Shown here piece by piece: positions 1 through 7,983 of a DNA stretch of 38,402 nucleotides (positions are counted from its first letter, which is position 1; every line of letters starts with the position of its first letter). The stretch comes from CALKYB01 sp964510575 (GTDB lineage Bacteria > Bdellovibrionota_C > UBA2361 > SZUA-149 > CALKYB01). A model generated the notes under the pieces. The model was not told where the DNA came from and searched no databases. It saw only the letters and a program-made list of their open reading frames with translations. The position numbers and the translations under genes were made by a program. The stretch spans positions 1 to 38,402 of the forward strand of contig CAZECN010000024.1 in the NCBI GenBank assembly GCA_964510575.1, written 5' to 3'.

Positions 1-1782
1 GTCTTTCATGACGATCAGCATGGGACAGCCATTATTGCTGCAGCTGCTATAAAAAATGCTTTGGAAGTCGTTGGAAAGGACATGTCCAAAGTTCGCCTAG
101 TTGTCAGTGGTGCTGGGGCAGCTGCCATAGCTTCCTGCCGGCTTATTTGCCAAATGGGCATGAAGAAAGAAAACCTGATGCTTTGTGACTCCAAGGGAGT
201 TGTCTACAAAGGTCGGGAAGCTGGCATGAACGAATTCAAAGAGGAGTTCGCAGTTGATACAGACTGCAGAACTCTTGAAGATGCTATGAAGGGAGCCGAT
301 GTTTTCTTTGGTCTTTCAGCTGCTGATATTCTTAAGCCTGAGATGCTTAAAACCATGTCGGACAATCCTATTGTCTTCGCAATGTCTAATCCGAATCCCG
401 AGATTAACTATGAGCTAGCCGTTTCCACTCGCGATGACGTGATTATGGCTACGGGTAGAAGTGACTATCCCAACCAGGTTAATAACGTTCTAGGCTTTCC
501 ATTTATTTTTAGAGGAGCACTTGATGTCAGGGCTTCTAAAATCAACAACGAAATGAAGCTAGCTGCTGTTGAAGCCTTGGCCACACTGGCTAAAGAAGCT
601 GTCCCTGCAAACGTAAGGTGCGCTTATGGAAATGCCGAGTTTAGTTTCGGTCGTGAATATCTTATTCCTAAACCATTTGATCCAAGAGTTCTTTATTACG
701 TTTCTCCTGCTGTGGCTAAAGCAGCGATGGAAACTGGAGTGGCTAGAAAAGACATTGATCTTGACGAGTATACGCTTAAGTTAAAAGGCCAGGAAAACAA
801 GGGTCGTCAAATTCTGCGCCATTATCATAGCGTGGCTAGAAAATCTAAAAATAAGAAAATTGTCTTCGCTGAAGGTAGCGATGAACAGGTGATACGAGCG
901 GCGCATCTAGCTGCTCATGAAAATATTGCCGAGCCAATTCTCGTAGGTAATAAAAAAGAAATCGAAGGAGCGGCTAATAAGCTAGACCTTAAGCTTGATA
1001 AGATTGAAGTCGTAGACCCAAGCGAAGACAGCAATATCTCTGCTTTTGGAAAAGAACTACAAAGCATCGACCGCTTTAAGTCCTTATCTCAAGAAGAGGC
1101 TGAGGCTCAATCTAAAACAGACCATATTTACTCCTGCATGATGGTCAGAGAAGGTAAAGCTGATGGAATGATTTCTGGAGTAGGCAGACCATTTCCAGAG
1201 ACAGTAAAACCAATCTTCAGCATAGTAGGTCTCAAAGACAAAGTGAAAACAGCATCCGGGCTTTACATAGTCTCAGTTAAAGGTCGCTTGTTCTTCATCA
1301 ACGATACTGCAATCAACATTGAGATGGATAGTGAAAAACTGGCTAGCATTACACTTTCAGCAGCTAAGTTTACCCGCAGCATGGGCATCAACCCAAGAGT
1401 GGCGCTCTTGTCTTTTTCTAACTTTGGAAGCGTCAATCACGATAGTGTGAACAAACTAAGAAACACTCTAGAGATAGTTAAAAAGGCTGACAGCGATCTT
1501 GAAATTGATGGCGAAATGCAAGCTGACACGGCAGTTGATGAGATTTTAAATGAGAACTATCCAGACTGTAAGCTTTCAAAGCCCGCAAACGTCTTAATCT
1601 TTCCTGACATGCAGTCTGGAAACATTTGCATGAAGATGATGCAAAGACTTGGGGGAGCCAAGGTCATTGGCCCAATTATTCTAGGGTTGAATCGCCCAGC
1701 TTATGTGCTACCAAAGCATGCTGATAGTGATGAGATATTTAACTTAACAACAGTTGCGGTTGCTCAGGCTGAGCTGGGGTAG
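1..1782 (+). CDS. maeB: NADP-dependent malic enzyme with C-terminal phosphotransacetylase domain (5' partial)
   Basis: The reading frame is open from base 1, so the gene starts left of the window; 593 residues are visible. The first codons give the malic-enzyme signature FHDDQHGTAI. The NAD(P)-binding domain follows (GAGAAAIA around visible residue 38, then AMSNPNPEI and ATGRSDYPNQVNN). From about visible residue 285 a phosphotransacetylase-like domain begins (KIVFAEGSDEQVIRAA) and runs to the end. This two-domain layout is the MaeB family, which decarboxylates malate to pyruvate and makes NADPH; the PTA-like part is generally regulatory, binding acetyl-CoA, rather than catalytic. No upstream promoter is visible. 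A strong hairpin at 1859-1890 follows. Confidence 0.95.
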   Translation, partial: VFHDDQHGTAIIAAAAIKNALEVVGKDMSKVRLVVSGAGAAAIASCRLICQMGMKKENLMLCDSKGVVYKGREAGMNEFKEEFAVDTDCRTLEDAMKGADVFFGLSAADILKPEMLKTMSDNPIVFAMSNPNPEINYELAVSTRDDVIMATGRSDYPNQVNNVLGFPFIFRGALDVRASKINNEMKLAAVEALATLAKEAVPANVRCAYGNAEFSFGREYLIPKPFDPRVLYYVSPAVAKAAMETGVARKDIDLDEYTLKLKGQENKGRQILRHYHSVARKSKNKKIVFAEGSDEQVIRAAHLAAHENIAEPILVGNKKEIEGAANKLDLKLDKIEVVDPSEDSNISAFGKELQSIDRFKSLSQEEAEAQSKTDHIYSCMMVREGKADGMISGVGRPFPETVKPIFSIVGLKDKVKTASGLYIVSVKGRLFFINDTAINIEMDSEKLASITLSAAKFTRSMGINPRVALLSFSNFGSVNHDSVNKLRNTLEIVKKADSDLEIDGEMQADTAVDEILNENYPDCKLSKPANVLIFPDMQSGNICMKMMQRLGGAKVIGPIILGLNRPAYVLPKHADSDEIFNLTTVAVAQAELG

Positions 1783-1858
1783 AATTACAGACCTTAAGTT
1801 CTCAAAGAGAAAATAAGGAAGGGTGAGTGTCCGAATCACTGTAAAAACTAGAAAGAAC

Positions 1859-1890
1859 AGCAATAGAGGAAAATTCCTCTATTGCTTTTT
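1859..1890. terminator. Bidirectional intrinsic terminator between maeB and pit
   Basis: A perfect 13-bp inverted repeat (1859-1871 with 1874-1886) is followed on the plus strand by a run of T. On the minus strand the hairpin is followed by a moderately T-rich stretch. It sits between the convergent maeB and pit genes and probably ends both. Confidence 0.85.
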
Positions 1891-1912
1891 CTTAAAGAAC
1901 ATAACCTCCATC

Positions 1913-3157
1913 CTAAAGCATTATTGCTTTTAATATTAAAAAGATAAGAGCAGCTAAACCAGCACCAATTGGTAGAGTTACCAACCAAGAAGCAACGATA
2001 GTGGTTACTGAACTCCATGTGACGCCTTTGACACCCAAAGTCGTCATACCAACTCCAATAACTGCACCAACCAAAGTGTGAGTTGTTGAAATAGGCAAGC
2101 CCATAACAGATGCTGTAACAACTGTACTAGCTGCTGCAAGTTCAGCTGCAAAACCACGGCTTGGAGTCAACTTTGTAATACTCTCGCCAACTCTCTTCAT
2201 AACGTGTCTTCCCAGCGTTAGCAGTCCAACCACGATACCTAAGGCCCCAACAGCAAGCGCCCAAGTCGAAACAATTGACTCACTGCCAATTTCTCCGTCT
2301 GAAGCAATCACACCAAGAATTGCAGCAACAGGACCAATGGCATTAGCAACATCATTGGAGCCATGAGCAAAAGCCATCGCACAGGCTGTAACAATCATTA
2401 GGTAAACAAATACCCTTTCAACAGCCTTAGTCTCGTCACCATCATCAGCATTGACCTTCGCAACCTTGAAGTGACTTACAAGCCCAGAAATCACAGCAAA
2501 AACAAAAGCAATTCCTAAACTTCCCACTAAGCTAATTTCTAGCCCAACGTGCTTAAGCCCCTTAAGGAACATCACTCCTGCCACCATGAAAGCGGTAAGA
2601 AATACAAGGTAAGGAACGATGCGTTTAGCCTGAACTAAAGGCTCGTTGGATTCAAGAATTCTCTTCCGGACAAAATAGCCCAGAGCGAACGCCATACTCC
2701 CTGCTAAAAGCGGAGAAACAACCCAACTCATCATTATTTCCACTACCTTATTCCACTCTACCGAAGAAACTCCAGCAGAGGCGATAGCAACACCGACAAT
2801 CGCGCCAACGATGCTGTGGGTCGTGGAAACAGGCCAACCTCTCCAGGAAGCGACCAGAAGCCATAAACCAGCTGATAGCAAAGCCGCAAGCATTGCCAGT
2901 ATAAGAATATCTCCGGAACCAAAAGCAGCCTCCGGAACAATTCCTTTACGGATTGTGCTGGTAACACTGCTTCCTGCAAAGAAAGCACCAGTAAACTCAA
3001 ATACTGCAGCAATCAGTAAAGCTTGCCGCATTTTAAGCGCCTTGGAACCAACGGACGTCGCCATAGCGTTTGCTACGTCATTGGCACCAATACCATATGC
3101 CATTAAAAATCCAGCAGCCAGAGTAAGCAAGCCTACGGTGTAGTAGTCAAAGACCAT
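1913..3157 (-). CDS. pit: PiT family inorganic phosphate permease
   Basis: A 414-residue polytopic inner-membrane protein with the duplicated PiT signature: GIGANDVANAMATSVGSKAL near the N terminus and AHGSNDVANAIGPVAAIL in the second half. Two GLPISTTH / GWPVSTTHS motifs mark the paired repeats. The family imports phosphate, often as a metal-phosphate complex, with protons or sodium. The ATG at 3157 directly precedes a hydrophobic segment, and length is normal for short PiT proteins. I see no PhoB-box-like pair upstream and no adjacent phoU-like gene, so regulation is not evident. Confidence 0.93.
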   Translation of the reverse strand: MVFDYYTVGLLTLAAGFLMAYGIGANDVANAMATSVGSKALKMRQALLIAAVFEFTGAFFAGSSVTSTIRKGIVPEAAFGSGDILILAMLAALLSAGLWLLVASWRGWPVSTTHSIVGAIVGVAIASAGVSSVEWNKVVEIMMSWVVSPLLAGSMAFALGYFVRKRILESNEPLVQAKRIVPYLVFLTAFMVAGVMFLKGLKHVGLEISLVGSLGIAFVFAVISGLVSHFKVAKVNADDGDETKAVERVFVYLMIVTACAMAFAHGSNDVANAIGPVAAILGVIASDGEIGSESIVSTWALAVGALGIVVGLLTLGRHVMKRVGESITKLTPSRGFAAELAAASTVVTASVMGLPISTTHTLVGAVIGVGMTTLGVKGVTWSSVTTIVASWLVTLPIGAGLAALIFLILKAIML

Positions 3158-3415
3158 AATTAAAAATCCTCAGTTAAATACCAAAAAGTTTTTCGGGACA
3201 CTCGATCCCATATGTAATCTACTCAAACTAAAATGAAAAAATCTAAACCTTGAACTGCCAGAGCAGCAGACCTTAGAGCTAGTAGAAAGTAAAGGTTTTT
3301 AGCCTAGAGCTAGGTCTATATTAAATTTTGGTTAGCGCGGAGTTAAGCTATGATTCAACCCATGGAGAACCCATAGCTTGTAGTGATTACTGATAGTTAT
3401 TTGAACAGCTAAGAA

Positions 3416-4048
3416 TTATTCGGGTTTGATATTCCAAGAAAGCACTTTGACACTCCCTGGAAAAATCTCCAACTCGCAAATCCTTCCAGTGCCAACTTTT
3501 AAAGTTTCAACGGCACTATCTCTGACTAGCTTTCTCCACTCACTAGCAATGAATGAGTAAAAATAACGAATATTTCCTCCACTTGAAAAAGCAACTACCG
3601 AGTCACTAGTCGAAAAATTTTCAGAAAGTTCTTTAATCCATCTTCTAATTTCGGATAAACGGTCCTCAAAATTCCCGCCAAAAATCTCTTCCTGCCATTC
3701 AGCTTTGATTTTCCAAGCCTGATATTCCGAGGGAAATTTTTGCTCAATTGCTTCAGGAGTTAAACCTTCCCAAGCTCCAAAGTCTATTTCGTTTAAAGCA
3801 GTCACTCCGCTTTGAAATTCTAGGCCGAAACTGGCAGCAACTATTTCAGAGGATTGAATATGCCTTTTTAAAGGGCCAGCATAGATGGCAGCTGGTTCAA
3901 TTCCTTTTTCTTTAAGCCAGCTAGCAACTGACTCTGCCTGTTTTCGACCCGACTCAACCAAATCAAGATCTGTCTTCGAGCCAACCTGAACACAAGTATC
4001 TCCTGGACCAAAAGTATTACCGTGTCGGACAAGAAATAGCCTAGCCAC
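3416..4048 (-). CDS. Histidine phosphatase family protein (phosphoglycerate-mutase-like)
   Basis: A 210-residue protein starting VARLFLVRHGNT, where RHG carries the phospho-accepting histidine of the histidine phosphatase superfamily. Later motifs include a GPLKRHIQSSEI block (second Arg), an NEIDFGAWEGLT block, and FSSGGNIRY near the usual second-histidine position, where the His itself appears replaced. I chose the GTG at 4048: it overlaps the kdsB stop by 8 bases and has GGAG just upstream, whereas extending to 4081 would need a TTG deep inside kdsB. It is probably translationally coupled to kdsB. The substrate cannot be told from sequence; relatives include CobC-like and sugar phosphatases. 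Confidence 0.85.
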   Translation of the reverse strand: MARLFLVRHGNTFGPGDTCVQVGSKTDLDLVESGRKQAESVASWLKEKGIEPAAIYAGPLKRHIQSSEIVAASFGLEFQSGVTALNEIDFGAWEGLTPEAIEQKFPSEYQAWKIKAEWQEEIFGGNFEDRLSEIRRWIKELSENFSTSDSVVAFSSGGNIRYFYSFIASEWRKLVRDSAVETLKVGTGRICELEIFPGSVKVLSWNIKPE

Positions 4049-4850
4049 CAGCAATCTCCGGAAGCTCTCCTTCCCTGTCAATTATTGAATCAACCAGGGC
4101 TACATCTTCTGGATTATCAACTGAGGCAGCAGTTCGACCCTCGTAGCTAACCGGAACCACTCTAATCCCGATTCCATTCTCAAGCGCTCGAAGCTGTTCC
4201 AATTTTTCAAGCTTCTCCAACCTGCCCATTGGCAAAGAACTAAACTTTTTAAGTGTATCAGCTCGGTAAGCATACATCCCAATGTGGCGATATATTTCTT
4301 CAGGCTCTCCACCTCTTTTAAAAGGAATTATACTTCGCGAAAAATACAAAGCTTCGTGGTCATTGTTAAAGACAACCATGGTTCCAGTACTGGAGCCTGC
4401 TCGCTTAGACTTAACAAAATCACTCAAGGCTTGACCTTCAAGCTTGCAGGCAGGAGTAGCTATCTCCTGGGAAGGGTTCTGACTAAAGGAATCAATTAGC
4501 TGATCCAATATATGGGAGGGAGTTAGAACAGAGTCACCCTGAAAGCTGACCATAATCTCTCTTTTGCAACCAAGCTTCCCAGCGACTTCTGCTACCCTGT
4601 CTGTCCCTGTCTGGCAGGAGTCACTAGTTAGCATCACCTCAGCACCGAAACCCGAAGCAAAGTCGACAATCTTCTCACTTTCGGTAGCTATAATAACCCT
4701 TTGAGCAGCTTTTGAGGCTTTAGCTATTCGCCAGACTCTCTCAAGCATTGGAATACCCTTAATCAAGGCCATTGGCTTGGCGGGAAACCTTGAGGACGCT
4801 AAGCGTGCAGGAATTACAATAATTGAGGTATTTTCAGTAACCATGGTCAT
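4041..4850 (-). CDS. kdsB: 3-deoxy-manno-octulosonate cytidylyltransferase
   Basis: A 269-residue cytoplasmic enzyme that activates KDO with CTP for lipopolysaccharide inner-core synthesis. The N-terminal nucleotide-binding motif IVIPARLASSRFPAKPM is typical, followed by ATESEKIVDFA, SCQTGTDRVAE, NFQGD-like VSFQGDSVL, YFSRSIIPF and HIGMYAYR, all hallmark KdsB blocks. Starts at ATG 4850 or ATG 4844 are both possible; neither has a clear ribosome-binding site, and the longer TTG at 4859 is less likely. It heads a two-gene unit with the histidine phosphatase. The upstream region shared with the divergent aminotransferase holds repeat element copy A. Confidence 0.92.
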   Translation of the reverse strand: MTMVTENTSIIVIPARLASSRFPAKPMALIKGIPMLERVWRIAKASKAAQRVIIATESEKIVDFASGFGAEVMLTSDSCQTGTDRVAEVAGKLGCKREIMVSFQGDSVLTPSHILDQLIDSFSQNPSQEIATPACKLEGQALSDFVKSKRAGSSTGTMVVFNNDHEALYFSRSIIPFKRGGEPEEIYRHIGMYAYRADTLKKFSSLPMGRLEKLEKLEQLRALENGIGIRVVPVSYEGRTAASVDNPEDVALVDSIIDREGELPEIAGG

Positions 4851-4872
4851 TTCAGACAAATTCTGGCATCAT

Positions 4873-4994
4873 CGCACCCGTTTAGGCGCCTCGTCTCTTC
4901 GTTACTTCAAACGCCTCCTCGCTGCGACGTATCATTATACGACTCACTCGTTGGCGTTTAAAGAGTCTCGACAAGAAACACCTAAACGATTGCG
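4873..4994 (-). repeat. Structured intergenic repeat, copy A (kdsB / aminotransferase)
   Basis: First of three related elements. Read on the minus strand it shares the blocks ACGAGTGAGTCGTA, TACGTCGCAGCGAGGAGG and AACGAAGAGA with copies B and C. Three nested pairings are visible: an outer stem CGTTTAGG/CCTAAACG (4879-4886 with 4981-4988, plus CGCA/TGCG outside it), a middle stem AAACGCC/GGCGTTT (4909-4915 with 4953-4959), and a terminal hairpin CGTAT/ATACG (4928-4932 with 4937-4941) with loop CATT. The stem sequences differ from those in the other copies but still pair. It occupies most of the gap between two divergent genes, where both promoters should lie. Confidence 0.85.
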
Positions 4995-5031
4995 CATAAT
5001 CTGCCTCTCGATTAGTTAATTGATTATAGTT

Positions 5032-6291
5032 ATGAATAAAGCACAAGTCACGTCACAACAAATATCTGCCCCGGGCTTCAGACCAGTTCCAAAAACTGGT
5101 GTGATCTATGTGATGTCTCGAGCCAAAGAGTATGGCTATGGAGAAAATCCTGAAGAATGGGCTAATCTTGGACAAGGGGCTCCTGAGACTGGAGAGATAG
5201 CTGGTGCACCGGAGAGACTGTTAAACTGGTCTTTCACAACGGATGACCTGGAGTATGCCCCTGTGGACGGTATGCCAGAGTTGAAGGCTGCAGTGGCAGA
5301 GCTCTATAATGCCAGGCACCGTGATGGAAAGAGCAGCAAGTATACAGAAGACAACGTAGCAATCTGCTCGGGTGGTAGACTTGCAGTGACAAGAGCTGTC
5401 TCGGCTCTAGGGCGGACTAACGTCGGTCACTTTCTTCCGGATTACACGGCTTATGAGGAGCTTCTCGATTCTTTTAGTTCCTTTGTTCCAATTCCGATTC
5501 TTCTGGATAGCAAAAACAAATTTGAATTCAACCCAGAAAGGTTGAAAGAAGAAATTTTAGGCAAGGGACTATCTAGTCTTTTACTTTCCAATCCTTGTAA
5601 TCCTACCGGGAAGCTAGTTACCGGAGCAGAGCTTGAAATTTGGACACAGGTTGCACGGGAACATCAGTGCACTATGATTTTTGATGAGTTTTACTCTCAC
5701 TATCTTTACGACTCTAAGGAACTAAGCAACTCCGCTGCTAGTTACGTTGAGGATGTAAACGAAGACCCTGTAATCCTTATTGATGGCTTAACCAAGAATT
5801 GGCGCTACCCTGGCTTTAGAGTATCCTGGACCGTTGGCCCCAAATCAGTGATCGAAGCTGTTTCTTCTGCCGGAAGTTTCATAGATGGAGGCTGTGCCCG
5901 GCCTATCCAGCTTGCTGCGGTTCAACTACTAGACCGTTCTATTGCTGACCAAGAGGCAAAAGCTATCCAGAATCTTTTTGCTGAAAAGAGAAAGTTTATG
6001 GTTGATGGTTTAGCCAAGCTTGGAATTGAAGTTGAAAGCGTCCCTGAGGGTGGTTTTTACTGCTGGGGAAGTTTGGCTGGACTAAAAGGAGAAATGAGCA
6101 ACAGCATGCATTTCTTTGAAGAAGCTTTGAAAGCAAAAGTTATCACTGTCCCGGGTATATTCTTTGACATCAACCCCGGACAAAGACGGCCTGACCGACC
6201 AAGTCGTTTTACAAACTTTTGCAGATTCTCATTCGGTCCTTCGCTTGAAGAACTGGAACGAGGACTAAACTCTCTGAAAAGTATAGTTTAG
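5032..6291 (+). CDS. PLP-dependent class I/II aminotransferase
   Basis: A 419-residue protein with fold type I aminotransferase motifs: SNPCNPTGK at about residues 186-194, FDEFYSHY at 217-224 (Asp for the pyridine nitrogen and a Tyr), the presumptive Schiff-base lysine K255 in DGLTKNWRYPGFR, and Arg263 for the substrate carboxylate. It will transfer an amino group between an amino acid and a 2-oxo acid in the cytoplasm; the specific substrate is unclear. The ATG at 5032 is preferred over a TTG four codons earlier. It is transcribed alone, divergent from kdsB. It could serve any aspartate/aromatic/alanine-type reaction. Confidence 0.88.
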   Translation: MNKAQVTSQQISAPGFRPVPKTGVIYVMSRAKEYGYGENPEEWANLGQGAPETGEIAGAPERLLNWSFTTDDLEYAPVDGMPELKAAVAELYNARHRDGKSSKYTEDNVAICSGGRLAVTRAVSALGRTNVGHFLPDYTAYEELLDSFSSFVPIPILLDSKNKFEFNPERLKEEILGKGLSSLLLSNPCNPTGKLVTGAELEIWTQVAREHQCTMIFDEFYSHYLYDSKELSNSAASYVEDVNEDPVILIDGLTKNWRYPGFRVSWTVGPKSVIEAVSSAGSFIDGGCARPIQLAAVQLLDRSIADQEAKAIQNLFAEKRKFMVDGLAKLGIEVESVPEGGFYCWGSLAGLKGEMSNSMHFFEEALKAKVITVPGIFFDINPGQRRPDRPSRFTNFCRFSFGPSLEELERGLNSLKSIV

Positions 6292-6300
6292 ACTTCGAGT

Positions 6301-7983
6301 CTATTTTTCGAGAACCAAGCCATAGCCATCTCGACGGGGGTCAGCCGTTGCACTCATCCCATCAGCTGTATTAACGGATACAGCCGAAACATTCCCCACC
6401 AAGTAATCACTTTTCTTGGTCGAAAAGCCTATTCTCTTGAGCTCAGACTCCAGTCCCAGCTTAAGGTTCCTATTTTCTAGGTAAACTGTGGGAGGATCCC
6501 ACTGAGTGTGAATTCTGGGAGAAGAAACAGCAGACTCTAAATCCATCCCATAGTCGATGTGGTTTATTATAGTCTGTAAAACTGCGCTTATGATTCTTGG
6601 CCCTCCAGGACTGCCTAAAACAAGTTCTGGCTGACCCTTCTTAAAAACTATAGTGGGTGACATACTACTTAGCGGTGTTTTCCCACCCTCTGGAAAATTA
6701 GCTTGTCGTCCAGCGAGGCCAAAAGCATTGCTTTCTCGATTAGTCTTAGAGAAATCATCAAGCGTGTTGTTCAGAAACACTCCCGTTCCTTCAGCAACAA
6801 AACCTGCTCCAAAGTATAGGTTTATACTTTGAGTTGAAGAAACAACATTCCCTTCGAAATCAATTATTGAAAAATGAGTTGTACTAGTCGGTATTGGCTC
6901 GAAGTCATCTCTAGGCTTTTCTATAGCCGGAGCTTGTTTCATTTCAAAAGCTAGGCTGTCTATCGTTGAAGCAGACAAAAATTCAGCTTGATTCAAATTG
7001 GAATAACCTGGGTCTCCGAGATGAAGTGCTCGTGTTCTAAAAGCCAAGTTCAAACTATTAATCAAAAACTCAAGTGATTTAATGTCACTGAAATCGTTTA
7101 AACCTGAACCTAGCTTTTCTCTCAATCCAAGTGCTTGACCCAAAACTATACCCCCTGAGCTTGGCAGAGGAGCGGTAAGCACATGACGACCTTTGTAGCT
7201 AAACTTAACAGGCTCTCGATACTCAACCTGATAGTTTCTTAAGTCGTCTATACTTAGCAGCCCCCCACGTTTATTGGTTGCCTTAACCATTTGTTTGGCC
7301 ACTTCACCTTGATAGAAAAAACTAGGACCATTCTCCGCTATTCCAACCAAGGTTTTAGCTAAACTAGGATTTCTAAAGGTGCCGTCATTTTTAATCTCCT
7401 GAGGTAGAGTAAAACCTAACCTCTTCTCAGCAAGAGCCATGGCTTCAGCTAGATGGGGATAAACTTTAAAACCACTCTCGGCGAGTTCAATCGCAGGCTG
7501 TATAAGTTCAGCCCAGGTTAGGTTTCGAGAGCCAAAGGAATTAAAAACCTCCCAAGCTCCAGCAACTGTTCCAGGCACTCCAACAAGCATTCCCTTCTTG
7601 TCTTTATCCGATATCGAAACCTGATCAATCGAAGTTTTTAAAATAGCAGACGGTCCTCGTTCTCGAGCATCTAGAAAAGTAGTGACCCCTTTCTCCTTCT
7701 GATGAATCAGAAAAAATCCCCCTCCTCCAATTCCAGTTGAGTGTGGTCTGATAACTGATAAAGCAAAAGTCGCTGCAACAGAGGCATCAAACGCGTTGCC
7801 ATCTCTGCGCAGCACATCTGCCATTATTCTTGTAACCTCGGGGTTTTCGCTAGATATAGCAGCTTGAGATCTAGTGCTTAAAGCAGCATTTTTTGGAATT
7901 TTTGAGCAAGCTGAACTAAACAGCAGTAGCAACAGGCTAAATATGAGCAAATTGCATTTGAAATAATTTCGCATAGTAACCAT
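6301..7983 (-). CDS. ggt: Gamma-glutamyltransferase, lipoprotein form
   Basis: A 560-residue Ggt. A signal sequence with lipobox LFSSAC gives Cys26 as the likely lipidated residue, so the enzyme is predicted to be membrane-anchored on the periplasmic side. The proenzyme self-cleaves before a threonine, here T368 in TSTTHFS, to give large and small subunits. The family motifs PLSSMSPTIV, GSPGGPRII and DPRRDG are all present. It hydrolyses or transfers the gamma-glutamyl group of glutathione and related compounds. The start at 7983 overlaps the end of mdlB by 47 bases (a second ATG lies at 7974), so the gene is coupled to the ABC exporter operon. Confidence 0.94.
   Translation of the reverse strand: MVTMRNYFKCNLLIFSLLLLLFSSACSKIPKNAALSTRSQAAISSENPEVTRIMADVLRRDGNAFDASVAATFALSVIRPHSTGIGGGGFFLIHQKEKGVTTFLDARERGPSAILKTSIDQVSISDKDKKGMLVGVPGTVAGAWEVFNSFGSRNLTWAELIQPAIELAESGFKVYPHLAEAMALAEKRLGFTLPQEIKNDGTFRNPSLAKTLVGIAENGPSFFYQGEVAKQMVKATNKRGGLLSIDDLRNYQVEYREPVKFSYKGRHVLTAPLPSSGGIVLGQALGLREKLGSGLNDFSDIKSLEFLINSLNLAFRTRALHLGDPGYSNLNQAEFLSASTIDSLAFEMKQAPAIEKPRDDFEPIPTSTTHFSIIDFEGNVVSSTQSINLYFGAGFVAEGTGVFLNNTLDDFSKTNRESNAFGLAGRQANFPEGGKTPLSSMSPTIVFKKGQPELVLGSPGGPRIISAVLQTIINHIDYGMDLESAVSSPRIHTQWDPPTVYLENRNLKLGLESELKRIGFSTKKSDYLVGNVSAVSVNTADGMSATADPRRDGYGLVLEK

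Noticed and set aside
2811..3143. A 110-codon plus-strand ORF inside pit
   Set aside because: It lies wholly antisense to a clear PiT permease with both signature repeats; it reflects codon bias only.
3345..3378. AAGCTATG/CATAGCTT inverted repeat as a terminator of the histidine phosphatase gene
   Set aside because: An 8-bp stem exists, but there is no T tract and the loop is long; it is too weak to call.
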